From NCBI GenBank assembly GCA_903945495.1, contig CAJAVU010000049.1, forward strand, positions 1-35,678: a stretch of 35,678 nucleotides of DNA. Direction: 5' to 3'. Source of the stretch: an uncultured Flavobacteriales bacterium. Lineage in GTDB: Bacteria; Bacteroidota; Bacteroidia; Flavobacteriales_D; Crocinitomicaceae. This document shows, piece by piece, positions 8,333 to 16,180 of the stretch (within the stretch, counting starts at the first letter, position 1; every line of letters starts with the position of its first letter). The position numbers were made by a program, and so were the translations under genes. The notes below the pieces were generated by a model. The model ran no database searches. It worked only from the letters and a program-made list of their open reading frames with translations, and was not told the origin of the DNA.

Positions 8333-9097
8333 ATGACAATGAAAATTAAACTACTTTTTTGCTTTCTTCTAATCTTTGGAAATAGCTTTTCCCAAGACAC
8401 AAAGAAAAAGGAGAAATTCCCATCGTATTTCGGTCTGCAATTCAGACCCGTTTTTCCTACAAAGTTCATAGGAACTCCAATAACAACGATTTCTGATCAA
8501 GAGTTTTCAACCACAATAACACAAAAAGTGGGTTATTCTTTTGGAGGAACTGTCCGCGCTGGTTTTACTAAATTGTTGGCTATCGAGACAGGCATTAATT
8601 TTACGCAACGCAATTACGATTTAGATATGTCGGTTGCAGATTCAAATGTTTATGCGACCAATTCAATGAGTTTCATCCAGTATGATGTTCCGTTGAATAT
8701 TTTGGTGTACGTTCAATTGAGTGAACAATTTTACATGAATGCATCGCTAGGTCCAGCGATTGGGTTTAAACCAACAGATATCGGTGTAATAACGTTGCCA
8801 GGAGGCGCTTTTTCTTTTGCTCACACTGGTTATGTTCGTAAAAAGGTTTCTGCAGAATTAAATGCCAATTTTGGTTTTGAGTTTCGAACAGAGAAAAAAG
8901 GATTTTTCTATATCGGAGGATCTGGTCGTATCCCTCTAGCACCAGTTTTTGAATTAGTAGGTCAATACAAATACCAAGGTTATGAACGAGTTGCCATCGG
9001 TAAAGTAGATGGTTCATACCTTGCCATTGATTTCAAATACTTCTTTCCGAATATTCGGAATAGTGGTGTTCAATTTCAAAACGGTCCAATCTTATAA
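8333..9097 (+). CDS. Outer-membrane beta-barrel protein
   Basis: 254 aa with a signal peptide (MKIKLLFCFLLIFGNSFSQD; the start may be the first or the third codon, both ATG). The mature part has alternating amphipathic beta strands such as YSFGGTVRAGFTKLLAIETGINFTQRNYDL, typical of small 8-strand outer-membrane barrels (PorT/OmpW-like family) in Bacteroidota. It ends in strands with aromatic residues (YLAIDFKYFFPN), as barrels do. Function is unknown. It is 2 bases upstream of the cupin gene and may share its message. A Lys-rich patch follows the signal peptide. Confidence 0.75.
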   Translation: MTMKIKLLFCFLLIFGNSFSQDTKKKEKFPSYFGLQFRPVFPTKFIGTPITTISDQEFSTTITQKVGYSFGGTVRAGFTKLLAIETGINFTQRNYDLDMSVADSNVYATNSMSFIQYDVPLNILVYVQLSEQFYMNASLGPAIGFKPTDIGVITLPGGAFSFAHTGYVRKKVSAELNANFGFEFRTEKKGFFYIGGSGRIPLAPVFELVGQYKYQGYERVAIGKVDGSYLAIDFKYFFPNIRNSGVQFQNGPIL

Positions 9098-9099
9098 GT

Positions 9100-9573
9100 A
9101 TGGAACAAGAGATTGCCTATTGGGTTGAAAAATTGGAATTGCTACCACATCCGGAAGGTGGTTTTTACAAAGAAACGTATCGTTCAGAACATACAATACC
9201 AGGAACAGAACGCCAATTGATGACTGGAATTTACTTTCTACTGACGTCGAAAAACGTTTCTCGTTTTCACAGAATAAAAAGCGATGAATTGTGGTTTTAT
9301 CACGCTGGAAGTCCATTGATTGTTCATACCTTGGACGAAAATGGTCACGCGCAAAATCACGTTGGCATGGACTTTAAGGCTGGACAAGTACCTCAATTTT
9401 TGGTTCCTAAAAACACAATATTTGGATCATCAGTTCTTCAAGAAAACAGCTATTCACTTGTTTCCTGTGTTGTTGCGCCAGGATTCGATTTTGCAGATTT
9501 CGAATTATTTACGAAGGAAGAATTGCTACCTCTTTTTCCAGAACATGAAGCGATTATAGAGCGATTGACGTGA
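9100..9573 (+). CDS. Cupin protein of the DUF985 (YML079w-like) family
   Basis: 157 aa. The N-terminal ELLPHPEGGFYKETYRSE is the hallmark of DUF985 cupins. FHRIKSDELWFYHAGSPLIVH is the first cupin motif with its His residues, and later VPKNTIFGSSV and SYSLVSCVVAPGFDFADFELF complete the barrel. The family is widespread, and no reaction is securely assigned; sugar-related substrates have been suggested. It ends immediately beside the convergent peptidase gene, so the two stop codons are adjacent. Confidence 0.9.
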   Translation: MEQEIAYWVEKLELLPHPEGGFYKETYRSEHTIPGTERQLMTGIYFLLTSKNVSRFHRIKSDELWFYHAGSPLIVHTLDENGHAQNHVGMDFKAGQVPQFLVPKNTIFGSSVLQENSYSLVSCVVAPGFDFADFELFTKEELLPLFPEHEAIIERLT

Positions 9574-11364
9574 TCAAATCGTTCTTAACCAATAATTGCG
9601 CAATTGCAGTTTCTTCGCGTCTCCATTGTTTACTTTGAACACATATTGCGGTTTTAAGTAATTTTCCATCGAAACTTCAAGTTCCAATAAAATTTCATCA
9701 CGCGAAATTAAAATCGAGAATTTGTCACCTTCTTTTAAACTTGCAACAAAGTCATCGAAAGATTTTTGATCGACACGATATCCGTTGCAACCGATAATTT
9801 CGTCATTCACACTTAAACCAGCATTTTCAGCTGATGAATTAGATCGAATAGATCGAACGATTACTTTTCCTCCATCTTCACGTAAACTCGCTCCAAAAGA
9901 TGGTTTAGCGCTTGCTATGCTTTCCACATTGATTCCCAATAAACCAAATGTTTCATTTAAAGGTGTTACTTCTGTTCCGTCGACATATTTAGCAAAAAAC
10001 TCATCCATGTTTTCACCCATAAACTTCGCCAATTCATCCTTGAATTCTTTTTCAGAGAAACCACGATTCAACTCTTTGTAATACTTGTTGTAAAGTACGC
10101 GCAAGAAATGATCCAAGGATTTTTTACCTTTGTATTTCGAAATGATTTTTGCATCCAATTGTGCCGCCAACATCCCACCGCGTGAATAATACGTCATCGT
10201 TGTATTCGCACTATTTTCATTCGGACGATATGCCTTTACCCACGCATCAAAACTGGCATGCGCAACTGGTTGAACACGTGTGCCAACAGATCCTTCCACA
10301 TAATTCACTGTTCCTTGCATGCGGTTGATGTATTCTTCTGGTGTGATGAAACCAGCTCTTCGCACAATTAAATCTTCATAGTAAGAAGTCCATCCTTCCA
10401 TTACCCATAAAAGCGTTGTATAGTTTTCTTCGTCGTAGTTGAAAGGTCCTAACTCGATTGGACGAATTCGCTTTACGTTCCACAAATGGAAATATTCATG
10501 GGCCACCAGCGTTAAGAAATCTACATAAGCAGAACCTGCATACGTCCAACGATTCACACTTAAAGTCGTTGAGTTTGTATGCTCTAATCCACCCTGTCCG
10601 TCAACGACATTGTGAATAATGAAGGTGTATTTTTTATTTGGATTTTCGCCAACCACCGATGTTGCAGCTTCAACCACTTTTGCCATATCCGTTTGTAAAC
10701 GTGGAATAGAGTAATTTCCTTCTCCGAAAATTGCAACTGTATGTTGAACGCCTGAAGCTTTGAATTCAAACACTTCATGGTTTCCTATTTCAATCGGACA
10801 ATCAACCAATTGATCATAATTATCGAATTTAAAGACTTCTGAACCATCGCTTGCAACACTTTCACTATTTTTCTCTAAAGCCGTCGTGATGCGCTTAAAA
10901 TCAGCGTGTTTATAAATCTCTAAACTTCCTTTTTTATCTTTAAAACCATCCACATACATAAAAACACCAGATCCGCTTACGAAACCATGTGTTAAGTCCA
11001 AAAAGCTTGTGCGGACAGATAATTCAAATGAATACACTTCATATTCAACGCGCACTTTCTTCGCAGAACCTCGTGCAATTGACCAAGCGTTTTTTGTTTG
11101 TTTTGTAACGGTTAAAGCTTTTCCATTTTCATCGAATGCCTTTACTAAATCAACATTTTTCGAAAATTCGCGCACCAAGTATGAACCCGGAGCCCACACA
11201 GGCATTTTCACAACCAATTCACTTTGCTTGAAATCCACCAAATTCATTTCCACCTGGAAATAATGATTTTGAGGTTTTGTCATTCTAAGTTTATAGGAAA
11301 TTTCTTGACTGAAAGCCGCTGAAAATGAGAAAAAAGCAATAAAAAGTAAGCTACCTAAACGCAT
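9574..11364 (-). CDS. M61 family metallopeptidase with PDZ domain
   Basis: 596 aa, secreted: signal peptide MRLGSLLFIAFFSFSAAFSQ. A beta-rich N-terminal domain of about 200 residues precedes the M1/M61 catalytic domain. GGLEH at 258-262 matches the GxxEH exopeptidase motif, and VAHEYFHLWNVKR contains the zinc site HEYFH at 289-293 with the third ligand Glu expected about 20 residues on. A PDZ domain lies at about 490-560 (NAGLSVNDEIIGCNGYRVD). This matches glycyl aminopeptidases of family M61, probably periplasmic and trimming peptides. The gene is transcribed away from the coiled-coil lipoprotein gene. CAAAGATA at 11384-11391 is a TATCTTTG box on this strand, a possible promoter. Confidence 0.93.
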   Translation of the reverse strand: MRLGSLLFIAFFSFSAAFSQEISYKLRMTKPQNHYFQVEMNLVDFKQSELVVKMPVWAPGSYLVREFSKNVDLVKAFDENGKALTVTKQTKNAWSIARGSAKKVRVEYEVYSFELSVRTSFLDLTHGFVSGSGVFMYVDGFKDKKGSLEIYKHADFKRITTALEKNSESVASDGSEVFKFDNYDQLVDCPIEIGNHEVFEFKASGVQHTVAIFGEGNYSIPRLQTDMAKVVEAATSVVGENPNKKYTFIIHNVVDGQGGLEHTNSTTLSVNRWTYAGSAYVDFLTLVAHEYFHLWNVKRIRPIELGPFNYDEENYTTLLWVMEGWTSYYEDLIVRRAGFITPEEYINRMQGTVNYVEGSVGTRVQPVAHASFDAWVKAYRPNENSANTTMTYYSRGGMLAAQLDAKIISKYKGKKSLDHFLRVLYNKYYKELNRGFSEKEFKDELAKFMGENMDEFFAKYVDGTEVTPLNETFGLLGINVESIASAKPSFGASLREDGGKVIVRSIRSNSSAENAGLSVNDEIIGCNGYRVDQKSFDDFVASLKEGDKFSILISRDEILLELEVSMENYLKPQYVFKVNNGDAKKLQLRNYWLRTI

Positions 11365-11431
11365 ATTTTAAAATATTTAAATTCAAAGATAAGATTTGAA
11401 TTATATTTACACTAATCAAAACAACATCAAT

Positions 11432-12283
11432 ATGCGTTCCATTCTTGCACTTTCATTTGTAGCCCTTTGTTTAACGGCATGTACGTCCGATCCGAAAGAG
11501 ACAACTTCAACAGGCGGAAATGCTGATTTAGAAACTAGAATCGCTCAATTGGAAAAAGAAAATGAGGCCAAAGATCAAATGATCAATGAGTCGCTTGAGT
11601 TTTACACGGAAATTCAATCGAACTTGGAATCAATCGAATTGAAGAAAGATGAATTACGCATAAAATCGACGAATGCTGAATTATCAGAAGATGATAAACA
11701 GTGGATCTTGGATCAAATTAAACAGATCAATTTCTTACGTGAAGAGAATGCTAAGAAAGTGAAACAATTGAACAAAAAACTGAAAGACAGCAATTTAAAA
11801 GTAAAAGAACTTGAGTCAATGGTGGAGGATTTGGTAAAAAGCATGAAAGCCAAAGACGAACAAATTGAAATGTTGCAAGCGGAATTGGGTTCTTTGGATA
11901 AGGCCTATTCAAAATTATTCGATGCGTACCAAGAAAAGGCTGTGTTGGTTGAAGAATTAACCGATGAATTGAATACGGTTTACTATTCGTACGGAACTGA
12001 AGAAGAATTGGTGAAGAACCAAGTAATCGATCGTAAAAATGGATTTATTGGAATTGGAAAGAAAATCAAATTGATGGATAATTTCAATCAAAAATATTTC
12101 TCAAAAATCGATCTAACGCAAGAAAAAGAAATCTTTATCGAAGGTTCAGAATTGAAGTTTGTGACGGATCATCCTTCTAGTTCATACAACTTGGTTAGCG
12201 TTGGTAAAAACACGAAAATCAAGATTATCAATCCAAACGATTTCTGGAAAATTTCGAAGTATTTGGTTGTTATTGTTGAATGA
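11432..12283 (+). CDS. Coiled-coil lipoprotein of unknown function
   Basis: The best start is the ATG at 11432, because it gives a lipoprotein signal peptide MRSILALSFVALCLTAC, cysteine at residue 17. A TTG further upstream would bury it. Residues of about 35-180 are rich in Glu, Lys and Leu in heptad-like runs (LEKENEAKDQMINESLEFY, KVKELESMVEDLVKSMKAK) and should form a long coiled coil. A globular C-terminal segment of about 90 residues follows, with VIDRKNGFIGIGKKIKLM and KFVTDHPSSSYNLV. The protein is anchored in the periplasm or outer membrane, and may tether or scaffold. Similar proteins occur in Bacteroidota without known function. Confidence 0.75.
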   Translation: MRSILALSFVALCLTACTSDPKETTSTGGNADLETRIAQLEKENEAKDQMINESLEFYTEIQSNLESIELKKDELRIKSTNAELSEDDKQWILDQIKQINFLREENAKKVKQLNKKLKDSNLKVKELESMVEDLVKSMKAKDEQIEMLQAELGSLDKAYSKLFDAYQEKAVLVEELTDELNTVYYSYGTEEELVKNQVIDRKNGFIGIGKKIKLMDNFNQKYFSKIDLTQEKEIFIEGSELKFVTDHPSSSYNLVSVGKNTKIKIINPNDFWKISKYLVVIVE

Positions 12284-12463
12284 GACGTTAGGACTTTAAG
12301 ACAAAGGACTTGAAGACAAAAGACATTGGATGAAGGACATTAAGACGAAAGACAAAGGACATTAAGAATTTAGAATAAATAATTTCAGTGGTTTAAAACG
12401 AACCAGTCCTTCAGCGAAGCGGTCTTTTGTCTAATGCGCAGCGGTCTTTGCTCTTTGTTTAAA
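12284..12463 (+). repeat. Degenerate GGACATTAAGACAAA-type repeat cluster with inverted partner
   Basis: The 180-base spacer contains several variants of a roughly 16-base unit: AGGACTTTAAGACAA, AGGACTTGAAGACAAA, AGGACATTAAGACGAA and AGGACATTAAGA. It also holds an exact 11-base inverted pair, AGACAAAAGAC at 12314-12324 and GTCTTTTGTCT at 12422-12432. The right half repeats GCGGTCTTT twice. No gene fits. It lies between convergent genes, so it could be a bidirectional terminator or a mobile palindromic element. A related motif occurs at 20331-20370. Confidence 0.6.
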
Positions 12464-13105
12464 CTACAGGTGATAAAACGAAAACTCCTTCGAATCATAC
12501 ATTTCTTCAAACAAATGCGGATAATGCGCTTTCATTTCTGCGTTCATTAATTCGATTGGAACATCGTTGAACGTGCCGTAAAAGTGCTTGTATTCCATAA
12601 ATTTCTTGCCTTGATCGAATTCCTGAAAGAGTGAATCCGTTTCTCCATCCCAATCCAATGGTGTTACACCTGAAACGCGGCAAATACGCTGATCAAAAGC
12701 AGGCGTACATTTCACCCATTTTCCATTCAAATACACATCTACAAAACCGTGAAATACAATTTCTTCGCGTCGCAAATAGTGCGTCAATTTCTCCACACCA
12801 ATGTGATTTGTTACAATTGCATAACCAAGGCGAGAAGGAATTCCGAATTTACGCAGACAAGCTGCTAAAACAGATGATTTCTCCACGCACCACGAGCGTT
12901 TTTTGGATAAAACATTTGAAGCTTTCAATCCTTCGGTTGTTAAATCAAGATGGTAAGGATCATACAAAAAAGCATCTCTCACAAGAAAATACAAGGCGAT
13001 TGCTTTCTCTTTTTCAGGAAGATTTGGATCAATTCCAGCGGTGAATGCCTCAAAGGAATCGTGCTGAAAATCGAGAAAAGGTGTTTCACATAAATATTCC
13101 TTCAT
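12464..13105 (-). CDS. Transglutaminase-like cysteine protein
   Basis: 213 aa without a signal peptide. It has the transglutaminase-core triad: Cys in KRSWCVEKSSVLAACLRKFG, His in EEIVFHGFVDVYLNGKWV, and Asp in CTPAFDQRICRV, in the right order and spacing. Such domains act as cysteine peptidases or transamidases; in bacteria most have unknown substrates. The family is common in Bacteroidota. It is followed by the repeat-rich spacer and faces the divergent membrane-protein gene, from which it is separated by 47 bases. Confidence 0.87.
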   Translation of the reverse strand: MKEYLCETPFLDFQHDSFEAFTAGIDPNLPEKEKAIALYFLVRDAFLYDPYHLDLTTEGLKASNVLSKKRSWCVEKSSVLAACLRKFGIPSRLGYAIVTNHIGVEKLTHYLRREEIVFHGFVDVYLNGKWVKCTPAFDQRICRVSGVTPLDWDGETDSLFQEFDQGKKFMEYKHFYGTFNDVPIELMNAEMKAHYPHLFEEMYDSKEFSFYHL

Positions 13106-13123
13106 AATCGCTGAGAATTCTTG

Positions 13124-13131
13124 TATTTTTG
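13124..13131 (+). promoter_or_regulatory. Candidate -7 element (TATTTTTG) for the membrane-protein gene
   Basis: TATTTTTG matches TAnnTTTG and lies 21 bases before the ATG at 13153, within the divergent spacer. No good TTG is seen 19 bases upstream, so the call rests on one half-site. Confidence 0.4.
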
Positions 13132-13152
13132 AAGTACAATTTTAGCCATAAA

Positions 13153-13743
13153 ATGGAAGCCCAACAAACGGAACAGCAAGAATCATTACTCGACAGTCCC
13201 ATGTCACTGTTGTTGCGTGTACGTAATTTTCTATTTGGCGAGGAAAAACCTGATGGATATACGCAAGTAACGTTTTACATTAATCTTGTTTTGTGTGCGA
13301 TTTTTTTTCTTTGGAGTTGCATTAGTTATTTTGCTATTTCGCTTAGAACAGTTATTGAAGAACAAAAATCGATTCCTGTAGAAGGAATTTTAATGAATCG
13401 TGGTATTGAATTGGGTTTTCAGCCGAGTGATTTTTTAGATCGGTTGGTGACATTTCATCTGATCAGTATTTTCTGCTGGATTGCCGTATTTGTTGGTCTA
13501 ATTCTGCTTTGGCGAAAAGATCTACGATTCATGTACTTCTACTTTGGGGGAACAATTATTTACATCGGAATGATGTTGTTTTATTTGAATCTGAGTTATT
13601 ATAAAGAAGACACCACATTTTTTGATAAAATTTCGTTTATAGCAATGAATGCCTTGGGTGTAATGTATTATTTCCTTTTGAAAAAAGAAGAAAATGGAGG
13701 AAGTCTCAGCTTTTTTGGTGAAGAAGATTCAGACGATGAATAA
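13153..13743 (+). CDS. Small integral membrane protein of unknown function
   Basis: The preferred start is the ATG at 13153 rather than a TTG 24 bases upstream. The 196-residue product has a soluble N-terminus ending in RNFLFGEEKPDGYTQ, then hydrophobic segments: VTFYINLVLCAIFFLWSCIS, LISIFCWIAVFVGLILLW, FMYFYFGGTIIYIGMMLFYL and a shorter ISFIAMNALGVMYYFLL. That suggests four transmembrane helices. The C-terminus is acidic (GEEDSDDE). No family is recognised. Its last 38 bases overlap the convergent aroK gene. Confidence 0.7.
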   Translation: MEAQQTEQQESLLDSPMSLLLRVRNFLFGEEKPDGYTQVTFYINLVLCAIFFLWSCISYFAISLRTVIEEQKSIPVEGILMNRGIELGFQPSDFLDRLVTFHLISIFCWIAVFVGLILLWRKDLRFMYFYFGGTIIYIGMMLFYLNLSYYKEDTTFFDKISFIAMNALGVMYYFLLKKEENGGSLSFFGEEDSDDE

Positions 13744-14224
13744 TGCTGTCTATGTTTTGTTCTTCCTGTTCTAAAATAAGTTGCGCTTTCTTGTAGACCA
13801 TTTCACGTTCCTCAACCTTTTCTTGAATATATGAAACTAGCGCATCACCGCTCATTTCAGCTACTAAGGGACGTTCTTCTGCATGATTTGTCAGGCGTTT
13901 AGATAAAGTCGTCACATCATGTTTCAAATAAACAGTTGTTCCAAGAGTCTTTAGTATTTCCATTAGATTATTAAAACACGGCAATCCGCCTCCCACCGCC
14001 AAAACATAGGAAGAATTTTTCGGAAGATTTTCAATTGTTTCTTTTTCCAAGTTTCTAAAGTAGGATTCTCCATTATTTAAGAAAATGGAAGAAATGGAAG
14101 AATTAGTGTGGTGTTCAATGAGCGAATCGGTATCGTAGAAAGGAATACTTAGCGTTTCAGCAAGCACTTTTCCAAGCGTTGTTTTTCCTGCCCCCATAAA
14201 ACCGATAAGTATGATTCGCTTCAT
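13706..14224 (-). CDS. aroK: Shikimate kinase
   Basis: AroK phosphorylates shikimate at O3 with ATP in the chorismate pathway for aromatic amino acids. The 172-aa protein opens with the P-loop GFMGAGKTTLGKVLAETL (residues 8-25). The substrate-binding FYDTDSLIE and the AVGGGLPCFNNL block follow, with R in SYFRNLEKETI also conserved. The LID region ERPLVAE is present. Length is normal. Convergent overlap with the membrane-protein gene is at the 3' end only. It is the last core gene before the tRNA and the integrated element. Confidence 0.94.
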   Translation of the reverse strand: MKRIILIGFMGAGKTTLGKVLAETLSIPFYDTDSLIEHHTNSSISSIFLNNGESYFRNLEKETIENLPKNSSYVLAVGGGLPCFNNLMEILKTLGTTVYLKHDVTTLSKRLTNHAEERPLVAEMSGDALVSYIQEKVEEREMVYKKAQLILEQEEQNIDSIIHRLNLLHQKS

Positions 14225-14338
14225 GAATACAAAGTAAATAAAATACTTGGACGCTTACTAATTATTCTTGTTCACTCCTATTTTCCAGCAACTTAGAATG
14301 CAGTAGAAAAAAAAACTAAAAAAAATCAATTAATTTCC

Positions 14339-14368
14339 TTGTAAAAACAAATAATACACATATCTTTG
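14339..14368 (+). promoter_or_regulatory. Bacteroidota-type promoter for tRNA-Lys
   Basis: TTG at 14339-14341, a spacer of exactly 19 bases, and TATCTTTG at 14361-14368 match the Bacteroidota -33/-7 consensus (TTG-N19-TAnnTTTG) closely. Transcription should begin near 14372, about 40 bases before the tRNA. Confidence 0.75.
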
Positions 14369-14410
14369 CACCCGCAATAACGATCGAGATATTGTTAACA
14401 AAAACTTAAT

Positions 14411-14483
14411 GATTCCGTAGCTCAGCTGGTAGAGCAATACACTTTTAATGTATGGGCCCTGGGTTCGAATCCCAGCGGGATCA
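14411..14483 (+). tRNA. tRNA-Lys (anticodon TTT)
   Basis: A complete cloverleaf is visible. The acceptor GATTCCG pairs with CGGGATC (one G-T pair), discriminator A. The D arm is GTAGCTCAGCTGGTAGAGCA. The anticodon stem ATACA/TGTAT holds the loop CTTTTAA with anticodon TTT. The T arm is CTGGG-TTCGAAT-CCCAG. CCA is not encoded, as usual in this phylum. Its 3' end is a likely integration target for the element that follows. Confidence 0.97.
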
Positions 14484-14484
14484 C

Positions 14485-14515
14485 GAAAAGCCTCCTTTTA
14501 AGGAGGCTTTTTTCG
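14485..14515 (+). terminator. Rho-independent terminator after tRNA-Lys
   Basis: AAAAGCCTCC-TTTTAA... pairs with GGAGGCTTTTTT, giving a strong stem around AAGCCTCC/GGAGGCTT followed by a T run. It starts one base after the tRNA. Confidence 0.9.
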
Positions 14516-14783
14516 TTTAGCCCCAAAACACAAGGAATTTAATGCTTGACGACTTGACTTTGATAACAAACAAAATCAATCAAAAACAACCAATTTGTCA
14601 ACATAGCTGTCAACAGATTTTTTTCTTCATTTTTGTTGACAAGAATTACGTGAATCACATATGGTGACTACGATTCAGAGCTTTCTGTTTTGTCGGTTTT
14701 AACGCAATTTAGTCCTTGTTGACAAGGATTTTACAGCTATGAAAGAAACGATTCACAACTCATTTTTTAAAAACATGTGAATC
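14516..14783. promoter_or_regulatory. Candidate integrase arm-site region with repeated GTTGACA motifs
   Basis: No gene is present. The motif TTGTCAACA/TGTTGACAA occurs four times: TTGTCAACA at 14595-14603, TGTCAACAG at 14608-14616, TGTTGACAAG near 14634-14643, and a near-perfect palindrome TCCTTGTTGACAAGGA at 14713-14728. A second set has TGAATCACA at 14651, GATTCACA at 14750-14757 and TGTGAATC at 14776-14783; the last two form an 8-base inverted repeat ending at the integrase ATG. This arrangement between tRNA and integrase fits arm-type recombinase binding sites and an autoregulatory operator; function is inferred. Confidence 0.5.
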
Positions 14784-16037
14784 ATGAAACAAAATCAAAA
14801 ATTGAATGTGCGAATTCGTATCAACGAACAACGCATGAAAGAAGGGAAAGCGCAAATTTTCATCCGCATTTTTGTTGATGGATTGAAGACTGAAATCGGC
14901 ACCACTCATTGTGTGAAAACAACTCAGTGGGATCCCAAAATTTCACGAGTAAGGCAAACTGCAGAGAATGCCCAATTGATCAATGCCTATCTCGATCGAG
15001 CAAAGAATTCCATCATTCAAGATTTCCTTGAACGCCAGGCACGAGGTATTGTATGTACTCCAAACGATCTCAAAAACAAGTTTCTCGGGATCAAGGAGAA
15101 TGCAAACGTTAAAACCATCCTTGAAGCATTTGACTATCACAATCTCAAAATGGGAGAAATGGTTAAGATTGGTAAAGTTGTAGCCAAAACATTAGCACGT
15201 TACAAGATTACCAAGAACAAAGTGGAAGCTTTCATGAAGTACCATTACAAAATTGCGGATAAACCACTTCCGGAGATGCGTCTGATGTTCGTTACCGAAT
15301 TCGAACATTATTTGCTCACAGTCGATAATTTACAATCCAATACGGCGTACAAGTACATCAAGAACCTAAAGAAAATTGTCACAATGTCCGTTGGGTTAGA
15401 TTGGATTCCATCCAACCCTTTTGCCAATTTCAGATGCTCTTACACGAGTCCAGACCGTGATATTCTTACACAAGAGGATCTTGACAACATCATGAACAAA
15501 GAATTCAATATTGAACGACTCAAAGAGGTACGCGATGTATTCGTTTTTTGTTGCTACACTGGTTTTGCTTATGCGGATGTGTTTAAATTCAATCAGAACG
15601 CCGTTATGATAGGTTTAGATGGGAATTACTGGCTTTCTACCAATCGTCAGAAAACAGGAACGAAAGAAAAAGTTCCTTTGCTTCCAATTGCATTGGAAAT
15701 CATTGAGCGGTACAAGAACCATCCCTATTGTGTGGAGCAAAACAAATTACTTCCAGTGAACAGCAATCAGCGGTATAATTCTTACCTGAAGGAGCTCGCA
15801 GATGCTTGTAACATCAACAAACATTTGACTACACATATTGCTCGACATACCTTTGCTACAACTGTAACTTTGGCGAATGGTGTTCCGATTGAAACGGTAA
15901 GTGCAATGCTTGGCCATACCAATATTCGAACTACTCAGATTTATGCAAAGGTGGTTGAAAAGAAGATGAGCGAAGACATGGAAATTCTAAAATCTAAGCT
16001 CTTTGCCGTCGGTAAAAAGGATAAGAAAGTTGGATAA
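14784..16037 (+). CDS. Tyrosine recombinase/integrase (IntDOT-like)
   Basis: A 417-residue site-specific recombinase. The N-terminal arm-binding region (about 1-90) is followed by a SAM-like core-binding domain (about 105-215) and the catalytic domain. Visible active-site residues are K290 in STNRQKTGTKEK, H351 and R354 in HIARHTFATT, H378 in MLGHTN and Tyr387 in TTQIYAKVVEKK. The first Arg of the canonical set is missing: TGFAYAD at 259-265 replaces the usual TGLRxxD, as in CTnDOT-type integrases, where this residue is not Arg. It starts just after the arm-site region and is followed by a terminator. It probably moves the element inserted beside tRNA-Lys. RteC next door supports a CTnDOT-like mobile element. 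Confidence 0.93.
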   Translation: MKQNQKLNVRIRINEQRMKEGKAQIFIRIFVDGLKTEIGTTHCVKTTQWDPKISRVRQTAENAQLINAYLDRAKNSIIQDFLERQARGIVCTPNDLKNKFLGIKENANVKTILEAFDYHNLKMGEMVKIGKVVAKTLARYKITKNKVEAFMKYHYKIADKPLPEMRLMFVTEFEHYLLTVDNLQSNTAYKYIKNLKKIVTMSVGLDWIPSNPFANFRCSYTSPDRDILTQEDLDNIMNKEFNIERLKEVRDVFVFCCYTGFAYADVFKFNQNAVMIGLDGNYWLSTNRQKTGTKEKVPLLPIALEIIERYKNHPYCVEQNKLLPVNSNQRYNSYLKELADACNINKHLTTHIARHTFATTVTLANGVPIETVSAMLGHTNIRTTQIYAKVVEKKMSEDMEILKSKLFAVGKKDKKVG

Positions 16038-16042
16038 AAAAG

Positions 16043-16066
16043 AAGCGGCCTAGGTCGCTTTTTTTT
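16043..16066 (+). terminator. Terminator of the integrase gene
   Basis: AAGCGGCC-TA-GGTCGCTT forms an 8-base stem (one G-T pair) followed directly by TTTTTT. It begins 5 bases after the integrase stop codon. Confidence 0.85.
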
Positions 16067-16093
16067 ATTTCCAAAATTCAAAATTTAAATGTA

Positions 16094-16148
16094 GAACGTA
16101 AAAAAAATACGTTCATCACATCTAATTTTGTTTCATACAAAATGAAAC
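16094..16148. promoter_or_regulatory. Promoter/operator region of rteC with two inverted repeats
   Basis: GAACGTA (16094-16100) and TACGTTC (16108-16114) form a 7-base inverted repeat around an A7 spacer. TAATTTTG at 16123-16130 matches the -7 consensus. GTTTCAT (16130-16136) and ATGAAAC (16142-16148) form a second 7-base inverted repeat starting on the last base of that box. The overlap suggests repressor or activator binding at the rteC promoter. No protein can be assigned; RteC itself is a candidate. Confidence 0.5.
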
Positions 16149-16180
16149 ATCAACCATTATTTAAACACTAAATTATAACT

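Noticed and set aside
11396-11431. TTG at 11396 as the start of the lipoprotein gene
   Set aside because: It adds 12 polar residues before a clear lipoprotein signal peptide, so the ATG at 11432 is better.
12631-13044. Plus-strand ORF within the transglutaminase gene
   Set aside because: It lies antisense to a gene with an intact catalytic triad and shows no coherent protein features.
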